A stretch of 36,219 bases of DNA from positions 1 to 36,219 of IMG/VR virus record IMGVR_UViG_3300040801_001436, one strand, 5' to 3'. Of this stretch, positions 1-5,885 are shown piece after piece (the first letter of the stretch is position 1; each line of letters begins with the position of its first letter). Source of the DNA: a virus. The translations under genes and the position numbers were made by a program. Below the pieces are notes generated by a model that did no database searches, was not told the DNA's origin, and worked only from the letters and a program-made list of their open reading frames with translations.

Positions 1-80
1 GCGTACTTGGAGGTGTTGCCGGGGTCGATCCCCAGCCTGTCGGGCGTCTTCCCGCACGGGCATGGCTTGAGTTTCCTCAT
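1..80 (-). CDS. Lar-like Cys-motif protein, cut by window start
   Basis: The frame starts with ATG at 80-78 and runs off the left edge after 26 codons. The visible N-terminus has the LKPCPCGKTP motif typical of the small zinc-binding proteins grouped with restriction-alleviation protein Lar and related phage zinc ribbons. The start overlaps the stop of the upstream 42-aa gene as TGATG, the coupling seen throughout this operon. If the window is circular, the frame continues from position 36219 and stops at 36174, inside the start of the gene at 36177. The fused tail (HVLIKSHFDERRRK) lacks the second Cys pair expected of Lar, so the family call and any anti-restriction role are tentative. Confidence 0.5.
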   Translation of the reverse strand, partial: MRKLKPCPCGKTPDRLGIDPGNTSKY

Positions 81-208
81 CACTCACCGTCCTCGTCAAG
101 GTCGTCGGGGTGGCCGGCGATCTCCGCAAACATATCGGACCACGACCAACCGCCGGCCTTGCGGTATAGATGTCTGCGGACATCTTCAAAGTATCCGTCG
201 CGCACCAT
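80..208 (-). CDS. small hypothetical protein, 42 aa
   Basis: A short frame beginning MVRDGYFEDVRRHL and ending in the acidic tail DDLDEDGE. The start ATG (208-206) follows a strong Shine-Dalgarno, GGGGGAG, with 5-nt spacing. The stop TGA overlaps the next start as TGATG. The gene lies two bases after the upstream stop, so it fits the operon exactly. I recognise no family. The Trp/aromatic-rich centre (GGWSWSDMFAE) and acidic end suggest a small folded accessory protein, but no function can be given. Confidence 0.6.
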   Translation of the reverse strand: MVRDGYFEDVRRHLYRKAGGWSWSDMFAEIAGHPDDLDEDGE

Positions 209-210
209 AC

Positions 211-483
211 TCACTCCCCCTTGCTGTCGGTAGCCCGCTCATAGGTCTGCTCGAAGATGTCCGGCTTGCATGGATAGAACTCGCCGGCTACGCCCTTGAT
301 GATCCAGTCGCCAAGGCGTGCAGTGTGGACGCCTTCAAGCGTCCAGATTAGGAGTATTGGCTCCCCGTTTTCGTTGCGGCCCGCAGACCTTGTGCATGAA
401 ATCCAGTTGAATAATTGGTCTTTGGTTTCGTTGGTGAATCGCATGGCCTCAACGACCACCGGGCGCTTGCGGAATTTCATCAT
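211..483 (-). CDS. conserved small phage protein (KFRKRPVVVEA family), 90 aa
   Basis: The product starts MMKFRKRPVVVEAMRF and contains GDWIIKGVAGEFYPCKP followed by an IFEQTYE segment. I recognise these as the hallmarks of a very common unnamed phage/prophage family, usually a single compact beta-rich domain with no known function. Two tandem ATGs (483 and 480) follow AGGGGGA, so either may start it; longer versions have no signal. The C-terminus is TDSKGE, and its codons double as the ribosome site for the next gene. The same TDSKGE ending occurs in the gene just upstream, part of a 17-bp direct repeat. Confidence 0.75.
   Translation of the reverse strand: MMKFRKRPVVVEAMRFTNETKDQLFNWISCTRSAGRNENGEPILLIWTLEGVHTARLGDWIIKGVAGEFYPCKPDIFEQTYERATDSKGE
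215..231. repeat. 17-bp direct repeat, copy 1 (gene end plus ribosome site)
   Basis: The 17 bases here match 484-500 exactly. On the minus strand they encode the C-terminal TDSKGE of one gene and supply the AGGGGGA ribosome site of the next. The same join has therefore been reused at two consecutive gene boundaries, by duplication or gene conversion. Confidence 0.7.
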
Positions 484-890
484 TCCCCCTTGCTGTCGGT
501 GATGGCGGTGCGGCACTCTTTAGCGAGTTCCAGCAGCGTGTTCGCTTTGCGCTTACTACCGTGGTACTGCTCTATCTGCGCGAGTCGGTAGAAAGCATCG
601 GCGGCAGCGGTCAACAGTGGCTCCACCTTCCGCAGCTCCTCCAGCAGCTCGGCGGCGATGGCGGCCTGGCGCTCGACCATGCCGATCTTGTCCAGCGCGT
701 GCATCGCGTCACCGAGAATTACCATGATGTCATCGAACGTTTCGAGAGATCCGTCGTCGTTGATGCGTCCGATCAACTGAGCGTTCTCCGCCTCCAGGCG
801 CTCGATCTCGGAGGCGACAGTGTTCATGCGATCAACCATCCACAGTGGACCGCCAAGCGACCTCAAAAACTCCGCGTGTTCGTTCGCCAT
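480..890 (-). CDS. coiled-coil hypothetical protein, 136 aa
   Basis: The product is mainly helical, with heptad-like stretches (ASEIERLEAENAQL near residues 27-40, and AAELLEELRKVEPLL further on), so a coiled-coil dimer is likely. I chose ATG 890 because GTGAGG sits 6 nt upstream. A GTG at 902 overlaps the previous stop as GTGA but has its only SD-like bases directly adjacent. The C-terminus repeats the TDSKGE ending of the downstream neighbour. It overlaps the next gene's tandem ATG at 480-483. No family is recognised. Confidence 0.65.
   Translation of the reverse strand: MANEHAEFLRSLGGPLWMVDRMNTVASEIERLEAENAQLIGRINDDGSLETFDDIMVILGDAMHALDKIGMVERQAAIAAELLEELRKVEPLLTAAADAFYRLAQIEQYHGSKRKANTLLELAKECRTAITDSKGE
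484..500. repeat. 17-bp direct repeat, copy 2
   Basis: Identical to 215-231. It forms the 3' end of the coiled-coil gene and the ribosome site of the KFRKRPVVVEA-family gene. Confidence 0.7.
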
Positions 891-898
891 CTCCTGCC

Positions 899-1135
899 TC
901 ACTTCCTAAGCCACCAGAATAAGTCGCCCAGTCCACCGTCCCAATCCCATCCCCAGCCGCCCTCGTTGCATTCCTCCGGGGCGTAGCTCAACTCGGGCAC
1001 ACCGTAGATCGGATCGGGCGGCGCGACCGTCACGCCGACGATCAGCGGCCCAGGCGACGGCTGATGGGGCGAGGCCACGGCCAGTCCCATCGTGAACATC
1101 GCCACCACAAGCAAAATCTCTCCGATAGTTTTCAT
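899..1135 (-). CDS. small exported or membrane-anchored protein, 78 aa
   Basis: The N-terminus MKTIGEILLVVAMFTMGLAVAS is a signal peptide or anchor: a Lys, about 16 hydrophobic residues, and a plausible AVA-S cleavage site. No lipobox Cys is present. The rest is Pro/Gly/Trp-rich (GGWGWDWDGGLGDLFWW) and short. The start ATG follows GGGGGCGGTAGGGC. Its position in the replication/early operon, far from the lysis block at 14-15.7 kb, makes a spanin role unlikely. An envelope-directed early protein (for example superinfection exclusion) is conceivable, but the sequence does not show it. Confidence 0.6.
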   Translation of the reverse strand: MKTIGEILLVVAMFTMGLAVASPHQPSPGPLIVGVTVAPPDPIYGVPELSYAPEECNEGGWGWDWDGGLGDLFWWLRK

Positions 1136-1138
1136 GCC

Positions 1139-1414
1139 CTACCGCCCCCTCTGTTCGCCGCGATACCCGAGGAAGATCGGGGCGCCACCAGCGACCCCAC
1201 CGCTGAACTGCCAAGTCCCGTTAGGGAGCATCGGCTCGTCGTGAACAGCGTTCCACAGCTTGATCGCGGTCGCCAACTTCTGATCCTTCAGGTACAACTC
1301 GTACTTGGCCCGGAACTCCTCGCGCACCCGCCGGGGGTCGTCGCCCCAGTCGTTGGTGTTCTCTGCCATGACCTTCAGCCGGTCACGCAACTCTCCCATC
1401 AGCATCCTAGCCAT
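1139..1414 (-). CDS. hypothetical protein, 91 aa
   Basis: The start ATG at 1414 overlaps the upstream gene's stop by 8 bases, and GGAGGAG lies about 9 nt upstream. An in-frame GTG at 1432 would place that SD inside the gene, so I rejected it. The N-terminal half is charged and helical (MGELRDRLKVMAENTNDW, then RRVREEFRAKYELYLKDQKLA). The C-terminal half is Gly-rich. No motif or family is recognised. Confidence 0.6.
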   Translation of the reverse strand: MARMLMGELRDRLKVMAENTNDWGDDPRRVREEFRAKYELYLKDQKLATAIKLWNAVHDEPMLPNGTWQFSGGVAGGAPIFLGYRGEQRGR

Positions 1415-1757
1415 TGCGGTACACTCCTCCACGGGTTGACTTGTCGTGCCGTGCCCGCGAGTCCAACTCCTCGTCGCTCAGATGGGCCAGCGTCTCATGG
1501 GCCTCTAGCGGCTGGGGGAAGTAGTGGCTCTTGAGCCACCACGACACCTCGCGCACAGCCGGCCAGTCAGACCTCATCGCCAGCGACCGGACAAGAGGGT
1601 ACTCTCGGTGCTTCGTCTTGCCCCCGCGCTCAAGTACCCCAAGAAGGCGGACGTTGTGAACGGCGATGCCGGCCACGCAGTCCATGCTCTCCGTGCCGTC
1701 CTGGCAGTTCTCCATCCCGCAGACAGGGCACACGGCGCTAGAACGGGAGGTCTTCAT
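1407..1757 (-). CDS. Cys-motif hypothetical protein, 116 aa
   Basis: The N-terminus carries CPVCGMENC (residues 9-17), a knuckle able to bind zinc with a partner such as the later Cys in SMDCVAG. The remainder has a basic, Trp-containing segment and an acidic helix (LAHLSDEELDSRARHD). The start at 1757 lies inside the 3' end of the SSB-like gene, a 20-bp overlap, so translation is probably coupled. The frame stays open further upstream only as a shadow of that gene. No family is recognised. Confidence 0.6.
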   Translation of the reverse strand: MKTSRSSAVCPVCGMENCQDGTESMDCVAGIAVHNVRLLGVLERGGKTKHREYPLVRSLAMRSDWPAVREVSWWLKSHYFPQPLEAHETLAHLSDEELDSRARHDKSTRGGVYRNG

Positions 1758-2046
1758 TGCCGCTCTCTTCCGCCGGGGCCGCCGCCGGGGGGTCCACCTT
1801 CTCGATGCTCTGGGCCACCAAGTCAGTGTACACCTTTTCCTTCCACTCACGGCCGCGAACCTGGAACACGATCTCCAGGTGGTCGCCCGGCTTGAACCCG
1901 GCCGCCTTGTCGGCCAGCCCGCCCCAGGCGATGAACGACACCAGGCTGTCCTCGCCCTCAAGGCCCACAAACTTGGCCAGCTTGCTATTCTTGGTGTCCT
2001 GCACGGTCGCCTTGTCCCGTAACATCACAGTGATCTCGTACTCCAT
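1738..2046 (-). CDS. SSB-like OB-fold protein with DLPF C-terminal tip, 102 aa
   Basis: The product resembles the DUF3127-type single-strand-binding-like proteins of phages: a beta-rich N-terminal domain (MEYEITVMLRDKATVQDTKN, then SFIAWGGLADKAAGFKPGD), a basic strand region (RGREWKEKVYTDLVAQ), a disordered Pro/Ala linker, and an acidic end reading EESGNEDLPF. The last residues closely mimic the SSB acidic tip (DDDIPF) that recruits replication and recombination partners. It sits four bases after the helicase gene. Binding of ssDNA at the fork, with the tip contacting host SSB partners, is inferred from fold, tail and context. Confidence 0.7.
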   Translation of the reverse strand: MEYEITVMLRDKATVQDTKNSKLAKFVGLEGEDSLVSFIAWGGLADKAAGFKPGDHLEIVFQVRGREWKEKVYTDLVAQSIEKVDPPAAAPAEESGNEDLPF

Positions 2047-2050
2047 CGCC

Positions 2051-3319
2051 CTATCCTCCTGCCGGATAAAAGGTTACAGCCTTCTTGTCGAACCGCAGCG
2101 GCACCTTGCCCAGCGGCCCGTCCTTCTGCTTCGCTATCAACAACTCTGCCGGCTCCGCCAGCACGTCCTCCCGGTGAATGAACGCCACCATGTCTGCGTC
2201 CTGCTCCAAGCTGCCAGACTCCTTCAGGTCAGTCAGCACCGGGCGCCTCATGGTCCCATCATCACTCTGCACCTGCCGGCCTAGCTGGGCCAGCACAATC
2301 ATGGGCACCTTGAGGTGCTTGCCCGTGTCACACAGCGACTCGCTGACGCGGCTCACCGCATCATGGCGCGAGTGCGTGCGCAGCCCGGGGTTTACCTTCT
2401 GAATGTAGTCCACGATCACCATGTCTAGGCTCTGTAGGCGCTGAAGCCTCATGCACTCGGAGCGCACCTTGGCCGGCGTCTCCCCGGCACAGTCCCAGAT
2501 GGTCAGGGCATCGCCCAGTTTCTCCAGGTCGGCCACGATGCGAGTGATACCTGGCCATGCGGCGTCAGGCACACGCCCGCGCTTGAGGTCCATGGTGGTC
2601 ACGCCAGTCCCCGCGCTGACGATGCGCCTGATCCATGCTTCCTTGCTCGACTCGAAGTTGCAGATCAGCACCTTCTTGCCAGACGCGATGGCCTTGGAGG
2701 CTATCTGCTTGGCCAGGGCCGACTTGCCCACGCTGGGGCGAGCCCCGATTACGTAGTACATGGACGGCTCGAAGCCGCCGATCTTGTCGTCCCATGCCGG
2801 GAACGGGGTGGGGATGCCGATGGTCCCGTCTCCGCCAGCTCTGCGCTGAAGGTCGGCGTAGAAATCAGCAGCCCCATCCCCGATCGTCACAAAGTCCTTG
2901 GAGTGGCCCGTGGTGAGCATATGCAGAGAGGTGGCCGTCTCCTCGGCCAGTTCGTCCGGCGCGAGGCTCCGATCCTCCACGCCGTCGATGATGCGCCTGG
3001 CGATCGACCGCAACATGCGACGATCCGACTCCCTCCGCACCTCTGCTGCATACCCCTTGGCCCCGGCCGCCGTGGCCGCCACGGACAGGCACTCCTCCGC
3101 TATCCGCTGGTCCTCTTCGTTGCACGCCCCCATGATCTCTAGCCTGGTGGGCGTGTTGCCCTTGGACCACAGGCTGTGCGCTGCCCGGTAGATGCGGCCC
3201 AGCGGACGGTGCCCGAAGTGGTCGGGTCCCAGGTCTCCGGCCACGTCGTTGAGCACGGACGGGTCCAGCAGGATGGCTCCTACTAGGTGCGATTCTGGCA
3301 GTTCGTGCCAGTTACTCAC
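2051..3319 (-). CDS. DnaB-type replicative helicase, 422 aa
   Basis: An ATP-driven 5'-3' helicase of the DnaB/RecA-fold family, expected to form a hexamer on the lagging strand. Counting from the GTG start at 3319, there is an N-terminal DnaB domain (HLVGAILLDPSVL), Walker A GARPSVGKS at about 192-200, the catalytic Glu in NFESS near 223, Walker B VIVDYIQ near 304, the VLAQLGRQV motif, and LKESGSLEQDADMV close to the C-terminus. All core motifs are intact. GTG 3319 gives a normal N-terminal domain; upstream codons in this frame belong to the zinc-ribbon gene, which overlaps by 8 bp. An SSB-like gene follows and a possible loader gene lies two genes upstream. Confidence 0.92.
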   Translation of the reverse strand: MSNWHELPESHLVGAILLDPSVLNDVAGDLGPDHFGHRPLGRIYRAAHSLWSKGNTPTRLEIMGACNEEDQRIAEECLSVAATAAGAKGYAAEVRRESDRRMLRSIARRIIDGVEDRSLAPDELAEETATSLHMLTTGHSKDFVTIGDGAADFYADLQRRAGGDGTIGIPTPFPAWDDKIGGFEPSMYYVIGARPSVGKSALAKQIASKAIASGKKVLICNFESSKEAWIRRIVSAGTGVTTMDLKRGRVPDAAWPGITRIVADLEKLGDALTIWDCAGETPAKVRSECMRLQRLQSLDMVIVDYIQKVNPGLRTHSRHDAVSRVSESLCDTGKHLKVPMIVLAQLGRQVQSDDGTMRRPVLTDLKESGSLEQDADMVAFIHREDVLAEPAELLIAKQKDGPLGKVPLRFDKKAVTFYPAGG

Positions 3320-3581
3320 CGGACTTCGCCTCGCCGTCTTCCAACTCCGCCACGCCCTCCCAGACCAGCGAATAGTCGTCAGGAGTGCGGCACTCCGGGC
3401 AGCTCCACATATCATCAAGGAGCAGCACGGGGCTATCAATGATGGCCCCGCATGAGTTGCAGCGGAACCACTCGAAGGTGATGCACGACTGACACAGCGG
3501 CCCGATGCGGGTTTCCACTACCGGCTCATCGTTCTTGGCGCAGCCGCATTGGCAGCCGACGCAGTAGTTGCTGGTCTCCAT
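3312..3581 (-). CDS. multi-zinc-ribbon small protein, 89 aa
   Basis: The product has about ten Cys residues in knuckle spacing: CVGCQCGC near the N-terminus, CQSC, CNSC and CPEC. This predicts two zinc ribbons in treble-clef or rubredoxin-like style. The start METSNYCV (3581) follows CAGAGGGGGAGTGAG, which also encodes the AEGE end of the upstream gene. The acidic tail ELEDGEAKSGE overlaps the helicase start. Its position between a possible loader and the helicase suggests a replication accessory role, perhaps nucleic-acid binding, but this is only context. Confidence 0.65.
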   Translation of the reverse strand: METSNYCVGCQCGCAKNDEPVVETRIGPLCQSCITFEWFRCNSCGAIIDSPVLLLDDMWSCPECRTPDDYSLVWEGVAELEDGEAKSGE

Positions 3582-3582
3582 C

Positions 3583-3948
3583 TCACTCCCCCTCTGCTCT
3601 GTCGTACACACTCGCCTGGCGGCCGGCCTTGGCCAACCCATGCCGCTCCCACTCACGGCCAAGCCACTTGTCCATGGCCAGCGAGCCGTTGGCAGGCCGC
3701 CTTGACTTGTTGGCGTCGTAATAACGCGCCGCGTTACGGGCGTGGCTCTCGATGTCCAGCCCAGGGTACTTCTTCTTCCACCGCACCAGATCAACGGGCA
3801 TGACCACAAAATCCTGGTAGTCCGGCCGGGTAGGCAGCACGATATGGTCAGGCGTTACCGGCTGCTCCTCGCCGACCAGCACGGCCAGCTTCTCCTCTGC
3901 GGAATGGATCAGTGTGTAGATGTCCGCCAGCACGTCGCCTCTATCCAT
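3583..3948 (-). CDS. possible helicase-loader/replication accessory protein, 121 aa
   Basis: The N-terminal half starts MDRGDVLADIYTLIH. The C-terminal part reads WKKKYPGLDIESHARNAARYY, then SRRPANGSLAMDKWLGREWERH. This arrangement (W..AYPG.D...E...A..W, then a basic turn and ...WL.R) resembles the C-terminal tail of phage replication proteins of the lambda-O/DnaT type that contact the helicase. No N-terminal winged helix is evident, so it may be a short loader. The start forms a TAATG overlap with the membrane-protein gene. Two genes later comes the DnaB-type helicase, which supports the inference. Confidence 0.5.
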   Translation of the reverse strand: MDRGDVLADIYTLIHSAEEKLAVLVGEEQPVTPDHIVLPTRPDYQDFVVMPVDLVRWKKKYPGLDIESHARNAARYYDANKSRRPANGSLAMDKWLGREWERHGLAKAGRQASVYDRAEGE

Positions 3949-4241
3949 TACCACACCCCCAGGAAGGCCCACAGCACCGCGCGGACTCCGAGATAGACCA
4001 GGCCAGCGCCCAGCACGCCAAGCGCAGCGCGCTCGCCCCAGTCGGCTTCTTTGTCGGCCAGCGAGCCCAGGGCACAGGCGGCGCCGCACAGGAGAAGCAG
4101 GATGCTGGCGACCTTGGCCGGCCACGCTATGATCAGCCCGACGCACAGGGCGGCCATAAAGATCACCAGCATCCCCACCATCTGAGTGCCCGCGCGCTCT
4201 TCTCGTCTCCGCTCTTCGCTCCACTCGATCTTGTCAAACAT
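3948..4241 (-). CDS. small multi-pass membrane protein, 97 aa
   Basis: After a charged N-terminus (MFDKIEWSEERRREERAG) come hydrophobic helices at about residues 22-39 (MVGMLVIFMAALCVGLII), 43-61 and 75-95, separated by the charged loop ADKEADWGER. Three membrane passes are likely. The start ATG follows GGGGAGGAATA. Position in the early operon argues against a holin; superinfection exclusion or membrane remodelling are possible but unsupported. It overlaps the next start as TAATG. Confidence 0.6.
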   Translation of the reverse strand: MFDKIEWSEERRREERAGTQMVGMLVIFMAALCVGLIIAWPAKVASILLLLCGAACALGSLADKEADWGERAALGVLGAGLVYLGVRAVLWAFLGVW

Positions 4242-4242
4242 G

Positions 4243-4740
4243 CTATTCCTCCCCGAAGGCCCGGTCTACCATGCTGGCGAAGTGGTCTCCCTGGGCGGCC
4301 CCGGCGGCGTCCCTGGCGGCTGCCCTGGCGGCTGCCCAGGCGGCGTCCCTGGCGGCGTCCCTGGCGGCGCGACTGATCTCCTCGCGGCCAGTCTCTAAAT
4401 AGTCGCGCACCACCTGCGGGGCGTCCCACATGTCAATCGCCTGAAGCGCGCACCACCGCGCGAACTCTCGTAGCATGTCCGTAGCATCAATGCGCTTGAC
4501 GATCATGCGGCGGCGGCAGACCAGCTTGTCGCCAGTCTCGTCCACAATCTCGTCACACTCGACCAGGCAGAGCGTTGCTCCAGGCGCATACGTCAAGGCG
4601 TCGAATGGGTGTATGCTTGCGTGCAGCCCGCTATGGCACATCACCGCCGGCCCGCCATGGAGAAGCCACTCGCCGTCCGGCGGCACCGGCCTGCCGTCTC
4701 TTAGCTTGTCTCCAACGAAATGGTACGCCTTCACTGACAT
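4243..4740 (-). CDS. conserved phage protein with C-terminal Ala-rich repeats, 165 aa
   Basis: Residues 1-115 form a conserved domain (VKAYHFVGDKLRDGRPVPPDGEW, then MCHSGLHASIHPFDAL and CLVECDEIV) that I recognise as a widespread uncharacterised phage family, related to DUF7666-type proteins. Next comes ALQAIDMWDAPQVVRDYLETG and a tail built from repeats of A-R-D-A-A/A-W-A-A (about residues 125-150), encoded by a GC-rich tandem repeat at about 4293-4375. Repeat number varies widely in relatives. The start at 4740 carries the shared leader (ACACGGGGAGCAAAGAC). The tail should form an amphipathic helix; its role is unknown. Confidence 0.7.
   Translation of the reverse strand: MSVKAYHFVGDKLRDGRPVPPDGEWLLHGGPAVMCHSGLHASIHPFDALTYAPGATLCLVECDEIVDETGDKLVCRRRMIVKRIDATDMLREFARWCALQAIDMWDAPQVVRDYLETGREEISRAARDAARDAAWAAARAAARDAAGAAQGDHFASMVDRAFGEE
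4293..4375. repeat. GC-rich tandem repeat encoding Ala-rich helix
   Basis: Imperfect units of roughly 12-15 bases (variants of GGCGGCGTCCCT and GGCGGCTGCCCT) recur about six times. On the minus strand they encode repeated ARDAA/AWAAA units at the end of the DUF7666-like gene. Such arrays change length by slippage or recombination. Confidence 0.7.
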
Positions 4741-4819
4741 GTCTTTGCTCCCCGTGTAAGGTGCCTGGCGGGAGGGGGGAAGCCCGTAGCGGACCCGCCA
4801 GGCTAACACGCCGCTACGG

Positions 4820-5128
4820 CTAGCCCTCGTTCTCTTGCTCCATGCGCTCCCGGTAGCACGTCGGAATCCAGTCGATTTCACAGAACATGTTTTCCACCTG
4901 TCGCATCCAGGCGTTACGGAGCGGAGTCCGGCCAAACTGAACCTGCGACATCAGGTCGAGCACCGCCTCGATCATCGTGCTATGGGGGCCCATGCAGTAC
5001 ACCTCGGCGGCATCAAGCTCTTCGTCGCTACCGTTCGCAGTGAACTCATCCAGCGCATCCCTGGCCTCGTCCATGCTCTCAAACATGGTGGTGCCGCCGC
5101 CAACGGCGGGCTCATTAAGCGGTCTCAT
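4820..5128 (-). CDS. hypothetical acidic protein, 102 aa
   Basis: The start ATG at 5128 follows GAGAGGGGGCAGACC and overlaps the upstream gene by 14 bp. A second ATG at 5086 (MFESMDEARDAL) has no better ribosome site. The product is acidic and helical (MDEARDALDEFTANGSDEELDAAEVY), with three Cys residues spread along the chain and a C-terminal WIPTCYRERMEQENEG. No family is recognised. A 79-nt gap separates it from the next gene, one of the few spacers in this operon. Confidence 0.6.
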   Translation of the reverse strand: MRPLNEPAVGGGTTMFESMDEARDALDEFTANGSDEELDAAEVYCMGPHSTMIEAVLDLMSQVQFGRTPLRNAWMRQVENMFCEIDWIPTCYRERMEQENEG

Positions 5129-5480
5129 GGTCTGCCCCCTCTCCGGCCACGTCCAGCGCCCGCTCCAGCCTGGCGGTGACGTGATAGTTGCGCGCCTCGC
5201 CGGCCCCCTGCGCGATAATGGACAGCGCCAACGCCATCGGGCTGGGTCCGTCGCCATCGCGGTAGGTCTCAAACAGGAACTCGCACGCCAGTCCTGCCGC
5301 CCACTTCTGGATCGCCTGTTCCGCGTGCGCCGATGGATACCCTTCGCGCACCTCATAGCGAACCAGCCCAGGGTCAAGGCTGGCGGGAAGGTCCGGCCAG
5401 CAACCGTCAAACACCTTGTCGATGTAGCGGATGGCCAGCTCCCGCGCCTTTACCGTCTGGTCAGTGTTTCTCGTATTCAT
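5115..5480 (-). CDS. hypothetical helical protein, 121 aa
   Basis: The product starts MNTRNTDQTVKARELAIRYID at 5480, preceded by the shared leader ACACAGGGAGTGAAGAC. It appears all-alpha: VKARELAIRYIDKVF, HAEQAIQKWAAGLACEFLFETY and SPMALALSIIAQGAGEARNYHV. No catalytic motif is visible and no family is recognised. It overlaps the next gene by 14 bp. Confidence 0.6.
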   Translation of the reverse strand: MNTRNTDQTVKARELAIRYIDKVFDGCWPDLPASLDPGLVRYEVREGYPSAHAEQAIQKWAAGLACEFLFETYRDGDGPSPMALALSIIAQGAGEARNYHVTARLERALDVAGEGADHETA

Positions 5481-5500
5481 GTCTTCACTCCCTGTGTGTC

Positions 5501-5806
5501 CTAGAACCATGGCTCGTCGACGTCGTAGCCGGCCAGGTCGCGGAGCACGGCCACCTCATGCTCCTTGTCCCGCAACATCTTGGCCAACAGAGCATCGCCC
5601 CCAAGCATCCTCTTGATTTCGCTAACCTGTCGCCGGGCGACCGCCGAATCTTCGAGGATGCCGTTGATGTACTTTCTCAACTCTTCAAACTGATCGCTGG
5701 TCAACTGATAAGTTTCTGCCCCGGGGGTAAAGTCCATGTTGTCTGATGCCCCGCAGAATCCGCCGAAGTGTGAATCGAGATATTCCATAAGCTGTTCACC
5801 ATTCAT
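5501..5806 (-). CDS. hypothetical helical protein, 101 aa
   Basis: The start MNGEQLMEYLDSHF at 5806 is fixed by the shared leader (ACACACAGGGAGTGAAGAC). After a short acidic N-terminal part (GGFCGASDNMDFTPGAET) comes a long helical region (TSDQFEELRKYINGILEDSAVARRQVSEIKRMLGG split by a few turns), consistent with a coiled coil. The end is DLAGYDVDEPWF. No family is recognised. It is the first gene after the annealing protein, with a GC-rich stem-loop between them. Confidence 0.6.
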   Translation of the reverse strand: MNGEQLMEYLDSHFGGFCGASDNMDFTPGAETYQLTSDQFEELRKYINGILEDSAVARRQVSEIKRMLGGDALLAKMLRDKEHEVAVLRDLAGYDVDEPWF

Positions 5807-5848
5807 GTCTTCACTCCCTGTGTGTGGCCGCCCGGTGATCGTCCGTCC

Positions 5849-5863
5849 CGCCCGGGCCGGGCG
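5849..5863. other. GC-rich intergenic stem-loop
   Basis: CGCCCG and CGGGCG face each other across a 3-nt loop in the 79-nt gap after the annealing-protein gene. There is no T-tract, so it is not a convincing intrinsic terminator. It could reduce read-through, or protect the 3' end of the upstream message. Confidence 0.4.
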
Positions 5864-5885
5864 ACCGCGTTCCCCGCCGAGCGGG

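Noticed and set aside
899-1135. Spanin call for the 78-aa exported protein
   Set aside because: No lipobox, no coiled coil, and it lies in the early operon far from the lysis genes.
4163-4429. Minus and plus frames rich in Arg/Gly or Pro/Gly across the 4.3-kb repeat
   Set aside because: They are out-of-frame readings of the Ala-encoding repeat, not genes or collagen-like proteins.
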